From Clostridia bacterium (lineage in GTDB: Bacteria > Bacillota > Clostridia > Oscillospirales > CAG-272): a stretch of DNA of 64,000 bases. Under the pieces are notes generated by a model. It was not told the DNA's origin and did no database searches. It saw nothing but the letters and a program-made list of their open reading frames with translations. Positions 8,451-15,029 of this stretch are shown piece after piece. How positions within the stretch are numbered: the stretch's first letter is position 1; each line of letters starts with the position of its first letter. Location: contig JAFQRL010000012.1 of NCBI GenBank assembly GCA_017410065.1, positions 1 to 64,000 on the forward strand. Direction: 5' to 3'. A program made the position numbers and the translations under genes.

Positions 8451-8479
8451 TAAACCACTCTCTATCAAAGGAGAACCGT

Positions 8480-11400
8480 ATGAGAAACAAAAAATATATC
8501 ATTCCCGAAATATCGGCGCAAAGTATCATCGCTTCAGCGCGACAGACGGGTGACGGTTATAGCTTTTATTTTGACACCACTGATCCCTCAAAGGAATACT
8601 TGGTGGAAAGAACCTTGCAGGACGATTGCCCGATCTTCTATCAAGCAATGCTCGTTTTGGGAAAGAAAACCGACAGTGCGGTTTTATCCGATGCGCTCAG
8701 CGACGTGTTCGTTTATATCGACTTTTCGGGTATCTTTGACCGCAAGCCCGTTGGCAGAGTTTTGGAGCAACAAAAAATTGCCGAGTATATGTTCCGCCCC
8801 GAAGGTATCAGAATCAATTTTGGCAGCTTGAACGATAGATATATTGCATTCGAACGCTCAGCTTCAATGAGCCGCGAGAACCGCCTCACCTTCGTTTGTG
8901 CCGACATGTATGAGCCGCTTCGGGAGCGTATTATGCTTGGTATGAATATCAGTGATTGTCAGCTCAGTAAGCTCTACGCCTACAACGCGCTGCTTTTTAC
9001 AAGCGGAGCGAGATATAGCAATACGAGCATCCTCTCGGATAAGAAAATCATCGTGATTAAAAATCCACAATCTACCATCGAGAACGTAAACGTTATCACC
9101 GTAGAGGATGACGGCACCGATAACCCGATGCGCAAATATTCCCGTGTAGAGAAAACAACGGATATTACCATCACTGAGTTTGACGGCGAAGGATTTATTT
9201 CGCCGCGCCTTGCCGAAGCACTTGGGCGCGAGCATAATTCCTTTCAGATTCGTATGCCCTATATCAAGGGCGTTGTGCATAAGGTGGATTTTGCCGCATT
9301 GTTTACCGAGCTTGACGTTCCGTATATTGTGGATATGTGGGGCGAGCGCCACGATCCTGCCGCCGTGGATATGATCTTGACCGACAGTATGTTCAAAGGT
9401 CGCAAGTGGATGGAAAGCAACAATCTCTCTTGGGGAGAATATCTTGATCGTTGTGCCAAGTACGGTCACGCGCTCTACGTATCGGGCAAGGATAAGCTTG
9501 GCGCGCAAGATACGACCGAGCTGAACTATCAGTTCTTGAACACCCTCTCCATCACTGACGAGGAATTTCGACCGAAGAAGCTGCCTCTCGGTTGGTACGA
9601 CTCTCCCGAGTACGATAGCCGTAATTGGATTACGAAAACCACCGAGGTTTCCTATTACCGCCTTGTTGCCGACAACGGCGCGCGCCGCAAATACTTCCTT
9701 GACGACTTGCAGGACGTAGAGATAGCAACCGAGCGCCGACAGTACCGTGCGGAGCTGATTGCCAAAAACGGAATGTTTATCGACGAGCCGATATTTGCAA
9801 AGGAACTGTCAGACCGCGCCGAGAATATCCTATCCAAGTACGCGGTAGGAAAGCTTTTAGTCACGGGAGATAACCGCTATCTATCGGACGACCTTTTGCG
9901 ATTGATTGCATTTATCATAAAAAACTCGCTAAAAGAAAAAGGCGACGATATTTATCGCCGTCTGCAAGAAGAATTTATAACCGGAAACGAGATATACGCC
10001 CCGCTTCCGCACTATGCCGAGAATGAATTTTATACCGTGCTCCGAAGCCCTCATATTGCAAGAAACGAAGAAGCACTTGTGAAGCCGATGAAGCCGGGCG
10101 CGTTGCGCGAGAAATACTTTTCGCACTTCGGCTACGTAATAATGGTGGACTCACGTTCGCTCATCCCCGAACGGCTTGGCGGCGCGGACTTTGATGGCGA
10201 TATGGTCAAAACCATTGCCGATCCGCTTATCAACCAATGCGTTATTCGTAGCAGTACCGAGCTGCCGCTTTTGAAAATACCTACCGCAGAGCCGCTGATC
10301 TCTGATGCCAACGAATGGTACGCCCGATTTGTTACCGTAAGGAATACTTTTTCATCCCGCGTCGGTCAGATCAGTAACGCCGCGCTCAATCGCGGTGTTC
10401 TCGCATACGATGAAAATACCACAAGCGAGGACAAGGTGCATTATAATCAAGAGGTAGAAACGCTTGCCATACTGACGGGACTTGAAATCGACTCCGCAAA
10501 AAGCGGCATCAAGCCCGATCTCTCCGAGTATATCGAAAATAAAAGAGCGCGCCGCAGTATCTTCTTGCGCTACAAAACGATTGCCGAGAGTGGCGAAGCA
10601 CACAAATGGTACGAGCCGACCAAAAACGCGCGACTTAAAAAGTATTTTGAGAGTGTGGATTGGAACTCCATCAGCTCCAACCTTGAAAAACTCCCGTATT
10701 TCGCGTATATGTTGGAGCGCAAGACTGAAAAGGTCACAATCTCCCCCGTAAGTGACGAGTGCTTGTTTGCCTTCGCGCAATCTCACGATTGGAAGGAACG
10801 GCTTGATAAAACAACGCTTGACCGCGTTGCATCTATTATCCGCGACTATGAAATTGCCTTACAGCGCATCCGCTATATCAATCATATTCCGTCCGAAATG
10901 AAGCGCAAAGGCGATATTTACCGTATTCTTTACGCTCGCGGACAAGAAAACGACTATTCCGTGGATGAGCTTTACTCTTTGTTTGAGAATATGTCGCCTC
11001 AAAAAGTCCGCAAAGCGCGGCACGGCTTAGAGGATACCCGTTGGCATCTTACTCCGCCGGAAGAACGACAGCATTTGCTTTACGGACTTACGGATGTGAT
11101 GGGATTATCCGACTATTTGGACGTTCTCTGTGATTTCAGCCACGGCGGTTATCGCATCGTAGGAGATATTATTTGCGATCTTGACGATATGCACCGCAAC
11201 AAAGGGATAAAGACAAATATAACCAAGCAAAAGGGTGATAGTGCAGATTTGCAAACAATGCTTTCGGGCATTGAAAACGCCGATGATTATAAAGCACAGA
11301 TTATCCGTAACTGTATTAACGTCATTTATCCACCGAGCAGGCGTGGCGCGCTTGACTTCGACGAGGTCGTTAAATGTGCGATTGCTCTCGGAAAACGGCA

Positions 11401-11509
11401 ATTCGCTTTAGAGGTGTTGCCCGCTACCGTACTTGACTTGACGCTCGACCGCAGCCACGTCTTCAAGGTGGAAGAACCCCAAAAAAAGAAATGGAGATTA
11501 TGGAAATGA
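8480..11509 (+). CDS. RNA-dependent RNA polymerase-like (QDE-1/RDR/YonO-type) double-psi-beta-barrel polymerase
   Basis: 1009 aa, ribosome binding site AGGAGA. Landmarks in order: FQIRMPYIKGVVHK (255-268), matching the FQ-R-x-G-x-KG segment of barrel 1 in eukaryotic RDRs, with K263/K268 as candidate nucleotide-binding lysines; RSPHIARNE (522-530), at the place of the RDR RNPCLHPGD motif; GGADFDGD (567-574), the metal-binding DxDGD motif of barrel 2 (D570, D572, D574); then VGQISNAA (628-635) and LEIDSAKSGIKPDL (668-681), equivalent to the RDR segments LGxIANAH and VDFPKTG. The order and roughly 300-residue spacing fit a single-chain two-barrel polymerase. Relatives use DNA or RNA templates (YonO, QDE-1); the template here is unknown. 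It is not an rpoC fragment, because the rest lacks RpoC blocks. It heads a two-gene operon on a mobilizable element. Confidence 0.86.
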   Translation: MRNKKYIIPEISAQSIIASARQTGDGYSFYFDTTDPSKEYLVERTLQDDCPIFYQAMLVLGKKTDSAVLSDALSDVFVYIDFSGIFDRKPVGRVLEQQKIAEYMFRPEGIRINFGSLNDRYIAFERSASMSRENRLTFVCADMYEPLRERIMLGMNISDCQLSKLYAYNALLFTSGARYSNTSILSDKKIIVIKNPQSTIENVNVITVEDDGTDNPMRKYSRVEKTTDITITEFDGEGFISPRLAEALGREHNSFQIRMPYIKGVVHKVDFAALFTELDVPYIVDMWGERHDPAAVDMILTDSMFKGRKWMESNNLSWGEYLDRCAKYGHALYVSGKDKLGAQDTTELNYQFLNTLSITDEEFRPKKLPLGWYDSPEYDSRNWITKTTEVSYYRLVADNGARRKYFLDDLQDVEIATERRQYRAELIAKNGMFIDEPIFAKELSDRAENILSKYAVGKLLVTGDNRYLSDDLLRLIAFIIKNSLKEKGDDIYRRLQEEFITGNEIYAPLPHYAENEFYTVLRSPHIARNEEALVKPMKPGALREKYFSHFGYVIMVDSRSLIPERLGGADFDGDMVKTIADPLINQCVIRSSTELPLLKIPTAEPLISDANEWYARFVTVRNTFSSRVGQISNAALNRGVLAYDENTTSEDKVHYNQEVETLAILTGLEIDSAKSGIKPDLSEYIENKRARRSIFLRYKTIAESGEAHKWYEPTKNARLKKYFESVDWNSISSNLEKLPYFAYMLERKTEKVTISPVSDECLFAFAQSHDWKERLDKTTLDRVASIIRDYEIALQRIRYINHIPSEMKRKGDIYRILYARGQENDYSVDELYSLFENMSPQKVRKARHGLEDTRWHLTPPEERQHLLYGLTDVMGLSDYLDVLCDFSHGGYRIVGDIICDLDDMHRNKGIKTNITKQKGDSADLQTMLSGIENADDYKAQIIRNCINVIYPPSRRGALDFDEVVKCAIALGKRQFALEVLPATVLDLTLDRSHVFKVEEPQKKKWRLWK

Positions 11510-12345
11510 CGAATGAATGGTTAGAATTTCAAGCATATACAAAAAAGCCGACCTATTCTGCCGAAAGCAAGCACGACCTCTCCTATCTTGGCAGGTTCAC
11601 TTTCAAGACCATCACCGATTTTGAAGGCTTCGGCAGAATACTGACGATAATCGCACGAGGCTATTTGTTCCACGATCAAGACGGCAGCTTACGCGGGGGT
11701 AATCCTTACGAGCGCGTGGAATATGCGAGGAAGGCTCTCTGTGCTTGGTGTAGTGTTCCCGATAAAAATGAGGATGAACCGTTTACCAATTTCGGCGCGT
11801 TAGCCTCGGACTTTCCCGAGCTTGTAAATGCCAAGGGAGAGGGATGGTATTACCGCCACGTGCAGAATATCGTGAAGTTTGTAAAAAAGAACCCCGATGC
11901 CGTAAGCGAAAAGGCGAAAACGACCATCGCTCTGATTGCAAAAGGCTTTAAGACCGAGTGGAAAAAGAAGGTGCGGCAGCTCCAAGTGCCAATCTTTGCG
12001 CTCAATACGAAAGCTGCGTGGGCGTTGCGTTTAGACGATATACTTGCCGATGCCTTGGAACTTGGCGCGCTACGAACAGAGAAATATATTTTACCGTCCG
12101 AAAAGGAAAACTCTATTGCCGCGCTTGATCTCAGGGACATTCCGTTTGAGGTCGTATGCGACGTGATTGCCTATTGCGAAGCAAACAAGCCGACCGACAC
12201 CGATTGGGTTGTCCTCCCGATTGCCAATTTCGATTGCTATTACGGCAACACGAATTTCAGCAAAAAGTGGCTCAGCAAAATCCCCGCTACTATCCTCTCG
12301 CGTGAGGTCAGCAACGGCGTGAGCCGCGTGAAACTAAATATCTAA
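11506..12345 (+). CDS. Unknown protein translationally coupled to the RdRP-like polymerase
   Basis: 279 aa from the ATG at 11506, which overlaps the polymerase stop as ATGA; GGAG lies 10 bp upstream. No family is recognised. Visible features: an aromatic-rich N-terminus (YLGRFTFKTITDFEGFGRILTI), a basic lysine-rich stretch at about 120-165 (KFVKKNPDAVSEKAK ... WKKKVRQL) that could bind nucleic acid, and a C-terminal half rich in hydrophobic strands. No signal peptide or membrane segment. The tight coupling and shared promoter make it a likely partner or processivity/template factor of the polymerase, which is inference. A strong terminator follows, so the pair forms a closed unit. Confidence 0.72.
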   Translation: MTNEWLEFQAYTKKPTYSAESKHDLSYLGRFTFKTITDFEGFGRILTIIARGYLFHDQDGSLRGGNPYERVEYARKALCAWCSVPDKNEDEPFTNFGALASDFPELVNAKGEGWYYRHVQNIVKFVKKNPDAVSEKAKTTIALIAKGFKTEWKKKVRQLQVPIFALNTKAAWALRLDDILADALELGALRTEKYILPSEKENSIAALDLRDIPFEVVCDVIAYCEANKPTDTDWVVLPIANFDCYYGNTNFSKKWLSKIPATILSREVSNGVSRVKLNI

Positions 12346-12350
12346 ACATA

Positions 12351-12388
12351 AAATACGAGAGCGTTTTAGGATGCTTCTCGTATTTTTT
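12351..12388 (+). terminator. Terminator of the RdRP-like operon
   Basis: Arms AAATACGAGA (12351-12360) and TCTCGTATTT (12376-12385), followed by a run of T. Confidence 0.85.
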
Positions 12389-12399
12389 AATCGGTACAT

Positions 12400-12428
12400 T
12401 TGCAGTATTTTAGCCTTTGTAGTACACT
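12400..12428 (+). promoter_or_regulatory. Possible promoter of tnpV
   Basis: TTGCAG, 17-bp spacer, TACACT, 31 bp before the tnpV start and just after the preceding terminator. The -10 is imperfect. Confidence 0.45.
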
Positions 12429-12459
12429 TAAAGCACCAAAGAAAAGGAAGGTGCAATAT

Positions 12460-12825
12460 ATGGAAAAGTACATTGAACAAAACGGAATTACCTACGAACT
12501 CAGAGGCGAGCAATATTACCCCTTGCTTGAACTCCCCAAACAAAAGGAGATCGGCAAGTACGGAAGATTGCACCTCGAATATCTCAAAGAGCTTCGCAAA
12601 GGTCGTTACACCAATCTTCTCTCGGAAGGTACGCTCAATCAACGGCTCTATGAGATTGATGTTGAAGCAAAAACAATGATTGAAAGCATTATCTCCCGCC
12701 TCGCTGCCGAAAGAGAAATTGACGAAAATTTGAAAGCTCGCGATATGCTCCGTTGGGTTGCTGAGATGAATAACATCAGGACGAGTGCCGAGGAAATCGT
12801 CTTGCGGGAGGTGGTGTACGTATGA
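12460..12825 (+). CDS. tnpV: TnpV family transposon-encoded protein
   Basis: 121 aa. The pattern YYPLLELP, IGKYGRLHLEYLKELRKGRYTNLLSEGTLNQRLYEID and MLRWVAEMNNIRTSAEEIVLREVVY fits the TnpV family carried on Tn4451-like and other Clostridial mobile elements. Its molecular function is not established. The start at 12460 is set by GGAAGGTG; an earlier in-frame start lacks a ribosome binding site. It overlaps the next gene by 4 bp. Confidence 0.88.
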   Translation: MEKYIEQNGITYELRGEQYYPLLELPKQKEIGKYGRLHLEYLKELRKGRYTNLLSEGTLNQRLYEIDVEAKTMIESIISRLAAEREIDENLKARDMLRWVAEMNNIRTSAEEIVLREVVYV

Positions 12826-13082
12826 GTGTGATAAAAGAATTATGGCACAGCAATATCTGCCCTCAGACCGATAGCCGCAATAACTCTCCCGCAATGAAAG
12901 AGCTTATGGAATATATGGCTCGGCATCACGATGATTTGCTCAAAACCTTGAACGATGAACAAAAGGCTATCTTCGAGAAATTCGACGATTGTTGGAGCGA
13001 GTATTCAAGCTATGCAGAAGAAGCCATTTTTACTTACGCTTTTAGGCTTGGAATGCAAATAGCCCTTGATGTTTTGATTTAA
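12822..13082 (+). CDS. DUF6809-like small protein
   Basis: 86 aa, starting on ATGA overlap with tnpV. MSVIKELWHSNICPQTD, then MKELMEYMARHHDDLLKTLNDEQKAIFEKF and EEAIFTYAFRLGMQIALDVL matches the DUF6809 pattern (short helical protein, F-x-x-GFRLG-like C-terminus) common next to tnpV on Clostridial elements. Unknown function; probably the last gene of the mobilizable element core. Confidence 0.78.
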   Translation: MSVIKELWHSNICPQTDSRNNSPAMKELMEYMARHHDDLLKTLNDEQKAIFEKFDDCWSEYSSYAEEAIFTYAFRLGMQIALDVLI

Positions 13083-13104
13083 TACATATCATAAAAAACA
13101 AAAA

Positions 13105-13143
13105 GCCCCGTTGGAAGCAGAAAAACTGCAAATCCAACGGGGC
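13105..13143. terminator. Bidirectional terminator between element core and recombinase cassette
   Basis: 11-bp perfect arms GCCCCGTTGGA (13105-13115) and TCCAACGGGGC (13133-13143) with a smaller GCAG/CTGC hairpin in the loop. The U-tract is strong on the minus strand (A-rich before 13105), so it can stop transcripts entering leftward from the outward promoter at 13295-13323. Confidence 0.8.
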
Positions 13144-13239
13144 AATTTCTATATGAAAGAATCGGTACATTCGACTTAAAATGCAATTCTTTGTATAATA
13201 AAAAGCACCAATACAAACAAGTCGGAAACACATCTATTG

Positions 13240-13258
13240 TTTCGTAAAGTATGCTACT
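13240..13258. repeat. Left 19-bp inverted repeat of the recombinase cassette (IR-L)
   Basis: TTTCGTAAAGTATGCTACT. The perfect reverse complement lies at 14664-14682. The two sites enclose the tyrosine recombinase gene, its terminator and an outward promoter, giving a 1.4-kb segment with the layout of an invertible DNA switch. Confidence 0.85.
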
Positions 13259-13288
13259 TGACGGAAAGGGTTTTCGACACAAATAGAC

Positions 13289-13302
13289 AGTATAATTATA
13301 CT
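13289..13302. promoter_or_regulatory. 14-bp perfect palindrome overlapping the outward promoter -10
   Basis: AGTATAATTATACT overlaps the -10 hexamer of the leftward promoter. A repressor bound here, for example the Xre protein at 14711, would block it. Palindrome seen; regulator inferred. Confidence 0.45.
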
Positions 13303-13323
13303 ATATGTTGTCGGATTTGTCAA
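13295..13323 (-). promoter_or_regulatory. Consensus outward-facing promoter inside the invertible segment
   Basis: On the minus strand: TTGACA (13318-13323), exactly 17 bp, TATAAT (13295-13300): a perfect sigma-A consensus. It fires leftward through IR-L and meets the terminator at 13105-13143, with no gene to serve in this orientation. If the segment is inverted it would point across IR-R into the restriction operon. Confidence 0.82.
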
Positions 13324-13460
13324 TATGACGCCTATGAATGTTACAGTTTATTCGCCTTTCACTTGGTTTTTTAGAAAAAACACCAATAAATCTTATAGTC
13401 TGTACTTTTTATCGCCGTCATTTTTTCCGTCAGCAATACATAAAAAGGAGGGTTTGGTAT

Positions 13461-14591
13461 ATGTCAAAAAAAAGAGAAAATATTTACAAGAGAAAAGACG
13501 GAAGATGGGAAGGTCGTTATATTAAATTCTATGACGGTGATGGAAAAGCCAAGTATGGGTATCTTTACGGAAAGACCTACAATGAAGTAAAAGGAAAGCT
13601 AATAAATGCCCAAGTGGTCGTACAAAGCGGTATGCTCCCCGAAGCAAAGCGAACTGTTCTATACTCCGAAATTCTTTCAGCTTGGCTACAATCGACAAGA
13701 ATAAATGTTAAAGAGTCAACTTATATGAGGTATAAACATCTCGTTGAAAAACACATTGCGCCATACTTGGGAGCGTATCACCTAAATCGCATAAGCAGTC
13801 AGTTGGTAGAACGATATGTAGATGATAAATTGAAAAATGGACGTGTTGACGGCAACGGAGGACTTTCTCCCAAAACCGTTACCGATATAATAACTATTAT
13901 AAGAAGTTCTATGGATTATGCTTCGTATAACGGATTTGGTGTCGCCTGCAATCTTAGCAAGTTGTCTGTAAAGAAAAGAGATAAGGAAATGCGTGTATTG
14001 ACAGTGCAGGAACAAAAGAGCCTTACCTCAATTTTACTTTTTGAAACCGATCTTACAAAGGTGGGTGTTCTCATAAGCCTCTATACGGGCATACGGATTG
14101 GTGAATTGTGCGCGTTGCGGTGGGAAAACCTCAGTATTGAAAATAAAACTCTTAGAGTAAGAGAAACGATGCAACGTATACAAAGTCCTGAAACAACCGA
14201 AAAGGCAAAAACTAAGATCGTCATTACAGAGCCGAAAAGTAAATGCTCTATAAGAGATATACCGCTACCCGATTTTCTGATTGATTTGATTGACGAGTAT
14301 CAAGCCGCTCCCAAGGCATTTGTTTTGACAGGAGATAAAAACAGATATGTAGAACCCCGAACTATGCAAAACCGTTTTCAGCGATATGCAAAAGAAAGCG
14401 GGATCGTTCAAGCAAATTATCATTCGCTAAGACATACGTTTGCTACAAGGTGTGTAGAGGTAGGATTTGAAATTAAAAGCCTAAGCGAAATACTTGGACA
14501 CGCCAATGTAAATATCACATTAAACAGATATGTTCACTCATCGTTTGATTTGAAATGCAACAATATGAATAAGCTATCTATTATGGCGTAA
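13461..14591 (+). CDS. Tyrosine recombinase (phage-integrase family)
   Basis: 376 aa from the ATG at 13461 (AAAAAGGAGG upstream); the upstream extension of the frame is not credible. An N-terminal AP2-like arm-binding region (KRKDGRWEGRYIKFYDGDGK), SAM-like core-binding domain (about 60-165) and catalytic domain with R212 (TGIRIGELCALRW), H321-x-x-R324 (HSLRHTFATR), H347 (LGHANVNIT) and Y357 (NRYVHS): all catalytic residues are present. It resembles Tn916/ICE integrases, but sits between inverted repeats rather than at an obvious element end, suggesting it inverts its own segment (compare Hin, which is a serine recombinase). Confidence 0.93.
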   Translation: MSKKRENIYKRKDGRWEGRYIKFYDGDGKAKYGYLYGKTYNEVKGKLINAQVVVQSGMLPEAKRTVLYSEILSAWLQSTRINVKESTYMRYKHLVEKHIAPYLGAYHLNRISSQLVERYVDDKLKNGRVDGNGGLSPKTVTDIITIIRSSMDYASYNGFGVACNLSKLSVKKRDKEMRVLTVQEQKSLTSILLFETDLTKVGVLISLYTGIRIGELCALRWENLSIENKTLRVRETMQRIQSPETTEKAKTKIVITEPKSKCSIRDIPLPDFLIDLIDEYQAAPKAFVLTGDKNRYVEPRTMQNRFQRYAKESGIVQANYHSLRHTFATRCVEVGFEIKSLSEILGHANVNITLNRYVHSSFDLKCNNMNKLSIMA

Positions 14592-14615
14592 CGCCGTCAA
14601 AAATATAGTCAATAA

Positions 14616-14659
14616 CCCTCTAAAATGCCTTGATTTATGGCAAATTAGAGGGCTTTTTC
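14616..14659 (+). terminator. Terminator of the recombinase gene
   Basis: CCCTCTAA (14616-14623) and TTAGAGGG (14645-14652), followed by CTTTTT, with an inner TGCC/GGCA stem. It separates the recombinase transcript from the Xre operon. Confidence 0.82.
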
Positions 14660-14663
14660 ATAG

Positions 14664-14682
14664 AGTAGCATACTTTACGAAA
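14664..14682. repeat. Right 19-bp inverted repeat of the recombinase cassette (IR-R)
   Basis: AGTAGCATACTTTACGAAA, the exact reverse complement of IR-L at 13240-13258. It lies 28 bp upstream of the xre start codon, i.e. in the 5' region of the restriction operon. Confidence 0.85.
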
Positions 14683-14710
14683 ATTCGTGTATAGCGTAGG
14701 AGAAGCACTT

Positions 14711-15013
14711 ATGAATGAAGAAATGAAACAAAAAATCATTGAGAATATGACACGTAATTTGCCAACGCTTCGTGCAAAGGCTGCCTTGTCGCAAGCTCGG
14801 TTGGCTGAAATGATCGGCGTGAGCAGACAGACGTTAGTCGCTGTTGAAAACGGAAAGCGAAAAATGGCGTGGAGTACGTTTCTTTCTTGCTTCTTAGTGT
14901 TCCACAAAAATCCCGATACTAATCTGCTGTTGAAATTATATGAGATATACACCGATGATTTAGAGGACTACTTAATCGGCTCAAAGCAAGCAGATAACGT
15001 TGATAATAAATGA
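14711..15013 (+). CDS. Xre-family transcriptional regulator
   Basis: 100 aa. The helix-turn-helix lies in about residues 18-50 (LRAKAALSQARLAEMIGVSRQTLVAVENGKRKM). The start at 14711 is set by TAGGAG; 28 bp upstream is IR-R. No -10/-35 pair is apparent between the recombinase terminator and this gene. It is the first gene of the restriction operon and overlaps the upstream portion of the helicase gene region, with 16 bp between its stop and the helicase start. It is probably an autoregulator or controller (C-protein-like) that delays or limits restriction; this is inference from position. Confidence 0.85.
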   Translation: MNEEMKQKIIENMTRNLPTLRAKAALSQARLAEMIGVSRQTLVAVENGKRKMAWSTFLSCFLVFHKNPDTNLLLKLYEIYTDDLEDYLIGSKQADNVDNK

Positions 15014-15029
15014 GCGAGGGAGTGCAATA

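Noticed and set aside
10140..10260. DxDGD motif as a remnant of a host rpoC gene
   Set aside because: The frame is intact over 1009 codons, lacks other RpoC blocks, and carries RDR-specific segments on both sides of the motif.
13461..14591. Recombinase as hsdS-type specificity shuffler
   Set aside because: No specificity-subunit gene or partial copies lie nearby, and the inverted repeats are outside coding sequence.
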